The notes under the pieces are model-generated. The model worked only from the letters and a program-made list of their open reading frames with translations, searched no databases and had not been told where the DNA came from. From Euryarchaeota archaeon UBA549 (lineage in GTDB: Archaea; Thermoplasmatota; Poseidoniia; Poseidoniales; Poseidoniaceae), in the NCBI GenBank assembly GCA_002495645.1, contig DAGF01000094.1, positions 1-14,584 of the forward strand: 14,584 nucleotides of DNA, read 5' to 3'. Position numbers and translations under genes: made by a program. Below are positions 6,469-12,681 of the stretch, in pieces. The number at the start of each line of letters is the position of its first letter. The first letter of the stretch is position 1.

Positions 6469-8688
6469 TCACCACGAGATGTTGAAACTGAAAATATCGC
6501 CACCGATGAGCAACATGCCACCGATGAGGTAGCCAAGAATGGCACCCCCGTTGAGCAATGGAAGGCCGGCTTGCGCCTTGCCCCGTGCAACGTAAGTCAT
6601 CAGGGCGAGGTAGCCCAGCAGCGCACCGGCGAGGGTGAACATGGCGACTTCAAACGCAACCGAGGGGTCAAGCCACTGCATGGCGGAAAGCACCAGCATG
6701 CCGGGGAAAATGATGTCGCCCAGACCCATGAACATGGCTTCGCTGTTCTTCTTCCTTCGCTTGACCTTTGCTCCCTCGGGCGGTGACGAGGGCGCTGGGG
6801 AAGGCGCTGTTCGCTTGGCTCGCTCGGTCTCTTCGATGAGGGAATAATCGCTGTCTTGAGGGGCCACGAGGAGAATGGGAAGACGGAGACCGACCATGGT
6901 ATCGGCCAAGTCGAGCATGTGTTTTGACTTGTAAACGGCCCAGAAATCGTAAACGGCGGCCAGCACCATGAACATGATGGCCAAGCCCGGCACGAAGGTA
7001 ACACCCAGCATGACCGAGACGCCCGCTCCCAGCAACACACCCGTGGTGTTCACGACATACCACTCGCTATGAACGAAGAGCAACGCCGCCAAGAGCACGG
7101 TAAGAGCCAAACCGGCAAGGGTTGGGCCAAGAAGGAGTTGGAGCCCGTACAACGGAATCATGTCTTCGGAGAGTTCGCCGCTCTCAAGCGTCGTTGAAGA
7201 ATCGTCAAGAGCAGGGGTGAGGACGATGAGGTCCGAAGTGCCATTCGCAACGGCGAAGAAAACATGCGTTGCATTTTCGTCAACGGGGATGCTGATGCGG
7301 TTCTCCAGTAAGTCGGTGTAGAGCCAGTGAACCTCACCATCACCTGCGACGAGCATGTCGCTGTAGCCCGAAGCGTCTCGGTCCGTGATGCGAACCGAGG
7401 AGACGCTGCTGACCAGCCCGTTCAGATTCATGCGGTCTTGAGGCGTGTAGGCCTCATCTGCAGCCAGTGAACCGTTCCATTCCATGCCCGTGATGGTGCC
7501 GTTGGATTCACCGAACACCAGCAGGCGTTGGTGGCGCGTATCGGGCTGGGCCTTTGCCTCCTCGATGGTCTCCTCCATGAAGAGCGACCATCCGACATCA
7601 GCCGATGTAAAGTGAGCACCCTCGTCCGGTACGAGCGTCATGAGGTAGGTCGCATTCACCATACCGCCCAGACCCAAGTCCAAGGCTGGAGATGTTTCGG
7701 GGAGTTGGATGGATGCTGCTTGAGCTCCCGTGACGAGGAGCCATTGGTCGTCGACAAGAAGTTGGCTTGAAACAACACCGTCACCGATTGAGAAGCCAGG
7801 AATGCGCCAGCGCCCTTCAGGGGCCAAGACTCCCGGGTTGGAGGCGAAGGTCTGGAAGCGGAGCAACTCGTCAAAGGGATTGGCCAAGAACATCACATCG
7901 CCTGATGAGGCCGCAATGGCGCATCCTCCAAACATGTTGTCGAGAGGAACGGGTTCATCGTTTTCCCACGTGTAGCAGGCGTAACTCTCCAGAAGTTCGC
8001 CCGTAGCCGATTCAACCGACCAAGCATAGGCGCCGGTGGCAAAGGTCAGATGGTCGGGGGCGACGGTCATGGTGGTGGCTGAATCTACATCGTAGACCTG
8101 ATGGTCGTGGGTCATCGTCCAGACCGGTGCAGCATACCCGTTGGAAGCATCCCAAGCCGTGATATCAACGGTGGTGTTCGTGAAACTCTCGCTTACGTTG
8201 GCCATGATGAAGCCGTCGTCTCCCCACGTACCCAACACATCACCGCTCAGTCGTTGCTCGGACTCCATCTCAAACGGCGTTCTTTCGAAATCAAGCACCA
8301 ACATGTGCGCCAGCGGCACCAAGGTGTAGGCCAAAGCCATGGTCAGAACGGCGTACATGCCGTACTTGATGATGTACTCCTTTCCTTTGCGAGCCAGGTA
8401 AATGATGAGGGCCGTGAAAGCGAAGATGGCCAACAGTTCCATGAGCACATAACGAGCTTGCGTCGCACCTGATGCTCCAAAGGCGTGCAATTCACCCACG
8501 TCGTAGTAGGGTCGGATGTACATGGCGAGCGCAATGGTGGCAACGAACATGCCCGCCATGCCGGCCATTCCTCGCCACTGCTCAGCCATCAGCGAGCCCA
8601 AGCCGTCGCCGTCGCGAAGTTCATCCTCCACAGCTGAAAAGCGCTGAGAAACTTGACGCCCGTCTTCGGGCGTTGCCGCATCGCTCAT
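6469..8688 (-). CDS. Presenilin/SPP-type intramembrane aspartyl protease with large propeller-like ectodomain
   Basis: A 739-residue GxGD aspartyl protease, predicted to cleave transmembrane segments within the membrane. The presenilin signatures are AVYDFWAVYKSKHMLDLAD in TM6 (catalytic Asp581), GLGDIIFPGML in TM7 (catalytic Asp658) and a PAL-like LPLLNGG in TM9 (709-715). Predicted TM segments are about 43-62, 80-99, 109-132, 512-539, 543-565, 567-585, 654-672, 677-700 and 710-730, nine as in the family. Unusually, about 380 residues (133-511) separate TM3 from TM4. On presenilin topology this loop is extracytoplasmic. It is beta-rich with repeated hydrophobic-strand/Gly-Asp turns, an FG-GAP-like DRDASGYSD (436-444) and Cys238/Cys256. 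The TM6-TM7 loop carries a Pro/Ser and basic KVKRRKKN linker. The ATG at 8688 fits a TATA-like box 25 nt upstream; an in-frame ATG at 8712 would add eight residues. It is the first gene of a serS operon. Confidence 0.85.
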   Translation of the reverse strand: MSDAATPEDGRQVSQRFSAVEDELRDGDGLGSLMAEQWRGMAGMAGMFVATIALAMYIRPYYDVGELHAFGASGATQARYVLMELLAIFAFTALIIYLARKGKEYIIKYGMYAVLTMALAYTLVPLAHMLVLDFERTPFEMESEQRLSGDVLGTWGDDGFIMANVSESFTNTTVDITAWDASNGYAAPVWTMTHDHQVYDVDSATTMTVAPDHLTFATGAYAWSVESATGELLESYACYTWENDEPVPLDNMFGGCAIAASSGDVMFLANPFDELLRFQTFASNPGVLAPEGRWRIPGFSIGDGVVSSQLLVDDQWLLVTGAQAASIQLPETSPALDLGLGGMVNATYLMTLVPDEGAHFTSADVGWSLFMEETIEEAKAQPDTRHQRLLVFGESNGTITGMEWNGSLAADEAYTPQDRMNLNGLVSSVSSVRITDRDASGYSDMLVAGDGEVHWLYTDLLENRISIPVDENATHVFFAVANGTSDLIVLTPALDDSSTTLESGELSEDMIPLYGLQLLLGPTLAGLALTVLLAALLFVHSEWYVVNTTGVLLGAGVSVMLGVTFVPGLAIMFMVLAAVYDFWAVYKSKHMLDLADTMVGLRLPILLVAPQDSDYSLIEETERAKRTAPSPAPSSPPEGAKVKRRKKNSEAMFMGLGDIIFPGMLVLSAMQWLDPSVAFEVAMFTLAGALLGYLALMTYVARGKAQAGLPLLNGGAILGYLIGGMLLIGGDIFSFNISW

Positions 8689-8709
8689 GGTCGTGCCAAT
8701 CCTCTCTTC

Positions 8710-8717
8710 CATATCAG
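8710..8717 (-). promoter_or_regulatory. Weak TATA-like box before the presenilin-like gene
   Basis: On the minus strand TGATATGG is centred about 25 nt before the ATG at 8688. It is the only A/T-rich octamer at a suitable distance, and nothing similar sits 26 nt before the alternative ATG at 8712. It would lie inside the coding sequence if the longer start were used. Weak evidence, used only to choose between the starts. Confidence 0.25.
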
Positions 8718-8785
8718 CCTCGCGATGTTGCGCAGGGTGAAGCCGAGATGAAAGAGCCTATGACGAACCGTCAGCAGCACCGAGC

Positions 8786-10069
8786 ATGGTGGCGGCCAAC
8801 ATATGGCGGGCTTGGCTTGAATCCACCAAAGAACGGGGCATGGCGCTTGGCCTTTCCAACACCCAAAACGCGCTTCGGGAACTCAACCTCTCGCCGCCTG
8901 ATTTTGAGACGGTTCATGTCGCCGGAAGCAACGGTAAAGGAACCACCATCGCCACCTTGAGTGCTGCGTTGTCGGCTGCATCCATTGACCATGTGGCCTT
9001 CACCTCACCCCACCTCGTCCGCGTTGAAGAGCGCATCCGGCTCAACGGCCGACCCGTCTCTCCTGCCCGCTTTGATGAAGGCTTGAGCAAGGTGCATGAC
9101 ATGGTTGAACGCACGGGGATAGAGCTCACGTTCTTCGAAACGACCTTCCTCGTGGCGATGGTCATCGCTGACCTTGAGCCTGTTCAGGCGTTGTTGCTCG
9201 AAACGGGCCTTGGCGGGCGTTTGGACGCCACTCGGGTCGCCTCGGCCGATATGGCGTTGGTAACGGCCTTGAGCCTGGAACACACCGAAATCCTCGGTGA
9301 AACGTTGGAGGCCATCGCTGGCGAGAAGGCGGCTATTGCCCGGCCGGGTCGACCGCTGCTTGTTCGGGATGTGAGCGAGGCTGCGGCCCGAAAGCGGATT
9401 GAAGAGACCGCCCAAAACGCTGGAATTCAAGACATTGGTGAGGGCGTCGGGCCGGCCCTCTTGCAGTGGGTGGAAGTGGAAGCAGGAGCCTCGTATTTTG
9501 AGGAGGCGAAGGCCTTGGCCAGCGCTGCATGGACGCATCTGTTGTGCGCGGAGAAAACACCCCACCCATCAATCCGCGCATTACGTTGGCCCGGGCGCAT
9601 GCATGATGTGCCCAGCCCATCTCAAAACGGGTTGACCTATCTGCTCGAAGGGGCCCACAACCCCAGTGGAATGGAAGCATCCTGCGCTCAACTGCAAGCA
9701 CAGCCACGATGGCAGGAACCGTGGGCGCTGCTCTTGGGAAGCACCCCTCAGAGGGACATGAAAGCCATGCTCGCTCCGCTTGTTGACCTTTGCAAAGCCC
9801 GTCCCCCGGTGGCGGTCGTGCTCACCGAACCTCAGTTTGGCCGCTACCCCGGCGTGCCATGCGAAGACATCGAAACCACCCTTCTCGAGGCAGGTGTGAA
9901 GACCACGACAAGTTTCCAGTTACCCGAGAAGGCGGTTGAGTGGTTGGAAACGCATGACCACGGAGCCAAAACGGTCCTTTCCATCGGTTCGCTCTACCTG
10001 CAAGGCAACGTTCTCGCCGCCCTCGGGGCCGACACCGATGAAGGGCTGGCCATCGTGGCGAAGGAATGA
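8786..10069 (+). CDS. folC: Folylpolyglutamate synthase / dihydrofolate synthase-type ligase
   Basis: A 427-residue Mur-ligase-fold enzyme that uses ATP to add glutamate to folate (and, in bifunctional members, to dihydropteroate). The P-loop HVAGSNGKGTT spans 44-54. Family-typical blocks follow: SPHLVRVEERIRLNGRP (74-90), ETTFLVAM (118-125), ETGLGGRLDATR (139-150), SLEHTEILG (163-171, usually DH where this has EH) and GEKAAI (179-184), with the lysine expected to be carbamylated. Near residue 290 the C-terminal domain has LEGAHNPSG, where most relatives have DGAHNP. Length is normal for FolC, though the linker between the domains looks short. The ATG at 8786 follows a 73-nt divergent spacer. 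It overlaps the downstream deaminase by ATGA. In archaea the substrate could be a modified folate or a related pterin, so exact specificity is open. Confidence 0.9.
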   Translation: MVAANIWRAWLESTKERGMALGLSNTQNALRELNLSPPDFETVHVAGSNGKGTTIATLSAALSAASIDHVAFTSPHLVRVEERIRLNGRPVSPARFDEGLSKVHDMVERTGIELTFFETTFLVAMVIADLEPVQALLLETGLGGRLDATRVASADMALVTALSLEHTEILGETLEAIAGEKAAIARPGRPLLVRDVSEAAARKRIEETAQNAGIQDIGEGVGPALLQWVEVEAGASYFEEAKALASAAWTHLLCAEKTPHPSIRALRWPGRMHDVPSPSQNGLTYLLEGAHNPSGMEASCAQLQAQPRWQEPWALLLGSTPQRDMKAMLAPLVDLCKARPPVAVVLTEPQFGRYPGVPCEDIETTLLEAGVKTTTSFQLPEKAVEWLETHDHGAKTVLSIGSLYLQGNVLAALGADTDEGLAIVAKE

Positions 10070-10581
10070 AACACCAAGGCCGATTCATGGAACACGGTGA
10101 GCCCATGAAGGACAAGCATCTGAAGATCCGAATCCAGCAATGCTTGGCTTTGGCGGAGGCTTCCAACTGCCCGCGTCGCACCTTTGGTGCCCTGTTGGTT
10201 GACCCTCAGCGAAACGTGGTGCTGATGGACGGTTACAACGGTGGACCTCGGGGCGGAGGACGCTTGTGCGGTGGCGAGGAGTGCCTTCGCGACACCATGA
10301 ACATCGAGTCGGGGACTCGGGTGGAAATCGGCTGCCACCACGCTGAGATGAACCTCATTTGCAACGCTGCGGCCAACGGCGTGCCGACCAACAACGCCTG
10401 GCTCATCGTCACGGGCGAACCCTGCATGATGTGCGCCAAACTCATTCATCACGCCGGCATTGAGCGCGTCGTCATCGTCGATGGAGGCTTCATGGGCGAG
10501 AACGGCGTGGGCTACCTCGAGAACCACGGCGTGGAGATTCAGCGCACGGAAGGGCCGAAAGACCCTCGTGCAGGCAATTGA
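10066..10581 (+). CDS. dCMP deaminase-like cytidine/deoxycytidylate deaminase (ComEB type)
   Basis: A 171-residue zinc-dependent deaminase, most like dCMP deaminase, which converts dCMP to dUMP for thymidylate synthesis. The zinc site is complete: HAE at 92-94 (zinc His92, catalytic Glu94) and PCMMC at 119-123 (zinc Cys120 and Cys123). The family's N-terminal NCPRRTFGALLVDP (34-47) and substrate-loop DGYNGGPRGGGRLC (55-68), with further Cys70-region residues, support the dCMP branch over free-cytidine deaminases; the C-terminal HHAGIERVVIV is typical too. The start at 10066 overlaps the folC stop as ATGA, implying translational coupling. An internal ATG at codon 8 is possible. Next to folC it makes a small folate/thymidylate-precursor unit. 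Guanine or tRNA-related deaminase activity cannot be excluded from sequence alone. Confidence 0.9.
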   Translation: MKHQGRFMEHGEPMKDKHLKIRIQQCLALAEASNCPRRTFGALLVDPQRNVVLMDGYNGGPRGGGRLCGGEECLRDTMNIESGTRVEIGCHHAEMNLICNAAANGVPTNNAWLIVTGEPCMMCAKLIHHAGIERVVIVDGGFMGENGVGYLENHGVEIQRTEGPKDPRAGN

Positions 10582-10608
10582 GGCGCACTGTTCAGCGCAA
10601 CGAAGTGT

Positions 10609-11394
10609 TCACCGTCGAATGAACATCAATCTGCCTTCGGGGTTGATAACGTCCATGTTCATCTCAGCCGTGTCATTCGCCTCAAGGTTGAATTTTAGAC
10701 CAAGTTTCCGACTATAATATCGCGCCCTGGCCCTTGCTTCCTCTTCTTCGTAGTAGGAAAACCACTCAAGGTTCAACAAAACAAAGGATTCTTCCTGACT
10801 GTGAGGGTCCCACAAGCACACCCTTCGATTGCCCTGAGTCATTGCGCCCTCGCTTGGTGGGTCATAAAGAATGGCGATTTCGTCCGATGATTTCAGATAG
10901 AGACCTCCCAACGACTCGGGATAAAATTCCTGTCCCGTTTCGGGGTCGGACGTGTGCTCCACCACCGCAATGAAACGATGGCGCTCATCGAACCAATGGA
11001 TGGTGTGGACGTCCTCAAGCGGGTCCGGGTAGAAGAGATTTTGAATGGAGCCTCGAAGAATCCTCCCTCCAAACCAAAAGAATGGAATCGTGAAGATCAA
11101 TAAACAGGGAAGGAAAGCAAGGCCGCCACCCACAGCCATGATGATAACAGCAACGAGTGGTATGGCGCAAAAGACCGTCCCAAAGATGAGCATCCCAATC
11201 GAGGTCCCAATTTGTCTGCCACCTCGACGGTGTTCTTCTTCGGTGAGGAGAAACACATGGTTCGGGACGCCGCTTTCCTCAATCGCGTCCATGAGTTGCT
11301 GGCTTCGGCCCTCATCGACCTTTCGTTCTTGACTTGGACGAGCCACGGGGGCGGTGCTCATTGAATCCGCAGATATTTTATCCATCAATCCCAT
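10609..11394 (-). CDS. Two-TM membrane protein of unknown function
   Basis: I do not recognise this 261-residue protein. The N-terminus (1-60) is polar and charged, with RSQQLMDAIEESGVPNHVFL at 30-49. Two adjacent hydrophobic helices follow at about 64-90 and 91-110, the second ending in FWFGGRIL, so both ends probably face the same side. Residues 115-261 form a soluble domain rich in aromatic and acidic residues (HTIHWFDERHRFIAVVEHTS; EWFSYYEEEEARARARYY) that looks like a mixed alpha/beta fold. It is last in the SPFH - ribbon-helix-helix - this-gene run, 30 nt after the small regulator-like gene, and converges on the deaminase gene with only 27 nt between them. ATG codons at 4 and 12 are alternative starts; an ATAAAATAT string lies inside the extra N-terminal codons. 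A role linked to the SPFH protein is inference from gene order. Confidence 0.75.
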   Translation of the reverse strand: MGLMDKISADSMSTAPVARPSQERKVDEGRSQQLMDAIEESGVPNHVFLLTEEEHRRGGRQIGTSIGMLIFGTVFCAIPLVAVIIMAVGGGLAFLPCLLIFTIPFFWFGGRILRGSIQNLFYPDPLEDVHTIHWFDERHRFIAVVEHTSDPETGQEFYPESLGGLYLKSSDEIAILYDPPSEGAMTQGNRRVCLWDPHSQEESFVLLNLEWFSYYEEEEARARARYYSRKLGLKFNLEANDTAEMNMDVINPEGRLMFIRR

Positions 11395-11424
11395 TGTATC
11401 ACGCTCTCACTCACTGTGTCCCAT

Positions 11425-11634
11425 CTACCGTTCGTCCCGCTTTCGCTTGGCAACGGCTTGTTTGAGTAAAAATTCAATTTGAGCGTTGATGGAACGGAAT
11501 TCGTCTTCCGCCCACACGCGCAGGTTGTCGTGCAATGCGGGGTCGATGCGAAGCAAGAGACGTTTCTTTTCCACTTTCTTTCGCCCCCCTGGCATGCCGT
11601 CTTTGCTTTGGGTTCGTTCCGTGCTTTCACCCAT
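11425..11634 (-). CDS. Arc-type ribbon-helix-helix protein
   Basis: A 69-residue basic protein. After a polar N-terminal tail rich in Gly/Lys (1-23), KKRLLLRIDPALHDNLRVWA (23-42) gives the single beta strand and first helix, and SINAQIEFLLKQAVAKRKR (48-66) gives the second helix of an Arc/CopG-like ribbon-helix-helix domain. The phrase 'RSxNAQIEFLL' is characteristic of Arc-family proteins found beside SPFH genes in many bacteria. Such proteins dimerise and insert paired strands into the DNA major groove, so it may regulate its own operon. It lies 21 nt after the SPFH gene and 30 nt before the two-TM gene. An ATG at codon 14 is an alternative start. It could be an antitoxin-like regulator, but no toxin is visible beside it. 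Confidence 0.85.
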   Translation of the reverse strand: MGESTERTQSKDGMPGGRKKVEKKRLLLRIDPALHDNLRVWAEDEFRSINAQIEFLLKQAVAKRKRDER

Positions 11635-11655
11635 GTGTTTCCCTCCAGCGGTTCA

Positions 11656-12579
11656 TCACTGGTACAAGGTGCCCGTGTTCACCACAGGCGTCGTGTCCGT
11701 TTCTGAACAAAGAACGACCAGAAGGTTGCTGACCATCGTTGCCTTCTTTTCTTCATCAAGTTCGATGATGTCCTTGGCGCTGAGTTGTTCAAGAGCGAGT
11801 TCAACCATACCCACGGCACCGTCAACAATCTCCCTTCGCGCGGCGACCACGGCACTGGCTTGTTGACGGCGAAGCATGGCTTGAGCGATTTCCGTGGAGT
11901 AGGCAAGGTAGCTGATGCGGGCCTCGAGCACGGCGATTCCAGCACGGGAAAGGCGCGCCTCGACCGAGGCCTGAAGTTCTTTGGCGATGATGTCCTGATG
12001 GCCAGAAAGCGTGATGCCGCCGATGTCCTTCTCTTCGATGGCATCGTAAGGGTACTTGGTGGCCATTTCTCTCAAGGCCGCCTCGCTTTGAATCTGGACG
12101 TAATGCTGGTACTTTTCCACTTCAAACATGGCTTCGGCGGCGTCGTACACGCGCCAAACGACCACAGCGGCGATGTTGATGGGGTTGGCGTTGACGTCGT
12201 TCACCTTGAGTTTGCTCGATTCAAAGTTATTGATTCGCAGAGAAATTCGTGATTTCCCATACAACGGGTTGATGAAGAATCGAAAACCCTCTTGCTTGAG
12301 CGTGCCGACGTACTTGCCGAAAAACTGAGCTACAACCGCCTCGTTTGGGTTGACAATAACATAACTGTTCCACATTAAGAACCAGAGAATGCCACCACCG
12401 ATGTTGAGCAGGAGAGCCACAGGCCAGGCAAGGGCCCAGAGAACCTGGCCGAAGAGGAGAACCAAACTGAGGAGCGCATGGGCGCCGAGGCCCACAAAGC
12501 CGTTGATGGACGAAAGAGGAGCATCCTTGAACGTGGGCCGGGGCATTGTTGAGCGCTGGCCTGTTTGAGCTGCTTGCAT
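11656..12579 (-). CDS. SPFH/band 7 domain membrane protein (stomatin-prohibitin-like)
   Basis: A 307-residue membrane-anchored scaffold protein. Two hydrophobic segments at about 28-50 and 51-71 are followed by the SPFH core, which starts VIVNPNEAVVAQFFGKYVGT (74-93) and continues RISLRINNFESSKLKVND (111-128), IAAVVVWRVYDAAEAMFEVE (136-155), a central SEAALREMATKYPYD (165-179), and the helical LEARISYLAYSTEIAQAML (218-236). The conserved C-terminus VSNLLVVLCSE and PVVNTGTLY is that of the short prokaryotic SPFH group. Members form membrane-associated ring or cage oligomers and often influence membrane proteases or microdomains. I chose the ATG at 12579 because a TATA-like box is centred 26 nt upstream; a GTG at 12627 and an ATG at 12546 are alternatives. 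Pairing with an Arc-type gene directly downstream is a recurrent arrangement. Confidence 0.93.
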   Translation of the reverse strand: MQAAQTGQRSTMPRPTFKDAPLSSINGFVGLGAHALLSLVLLFGQVLWALAWPVALLLNIGGGILWFLMWNSYVIVNPNEAVVAQFFGKYVGTLKQEGFRFFINPLYGKSRISLRINNFESSKLKVNDVNANPINIAAVVVWRVYDAAEAMFEVEKYQHYVQIQSEAALREMATKYPYDAIEEKDIGGITLSGHQDIIAKELQASVEARLSRAGIAVLEARISYLAYSTEIAQAMLRRQQASAVVAARREIVDGAVGMVELALEQLSAKDIIELDEEKKATMVSNLLVVLCSETDTTPVVNTGTLYQ

Positions 12580-12600
12580 GAAGCGAGGAGAGAGCGTCGT

Positions 12601-12609
12601 CAAATAAAG
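12601..12609 (-). promoter_or_regulatory. TATA-like box for the SPFH operon
   Basis: On the minus strand CTTTATTTG is centred 26 nt before the chosen SPFH ATG at 12579, matching archaeal TATA spacing for a leaderless message. It lies in the only A/T-rich part of the 100-nt gap after the GIDE gene, so the SPFH - RHH - two-TM run probably has its own promoter. Confidence 0.45.
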
Positions 12610-12681
12610 ATATTGGAATGATATCACTTTGACATCGCATGCTTCTGCCCATTGGTTTCGTGAAGACTGAAGGAACGGGCC

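Noticed and set aside
10582..10608. GCGC...GCGC inverted repeat between the convergent deaminase and two-TM genes as a terminator
   Set aside because: The 4-bp stem with no following T-run is too weak to call.
11785..12252. 155-codon plus-strand ORF opposite the SPFH gene
   Set aside because: It is antisense to a clearly conserved SPFH domain and has no motif, start signal or partner.
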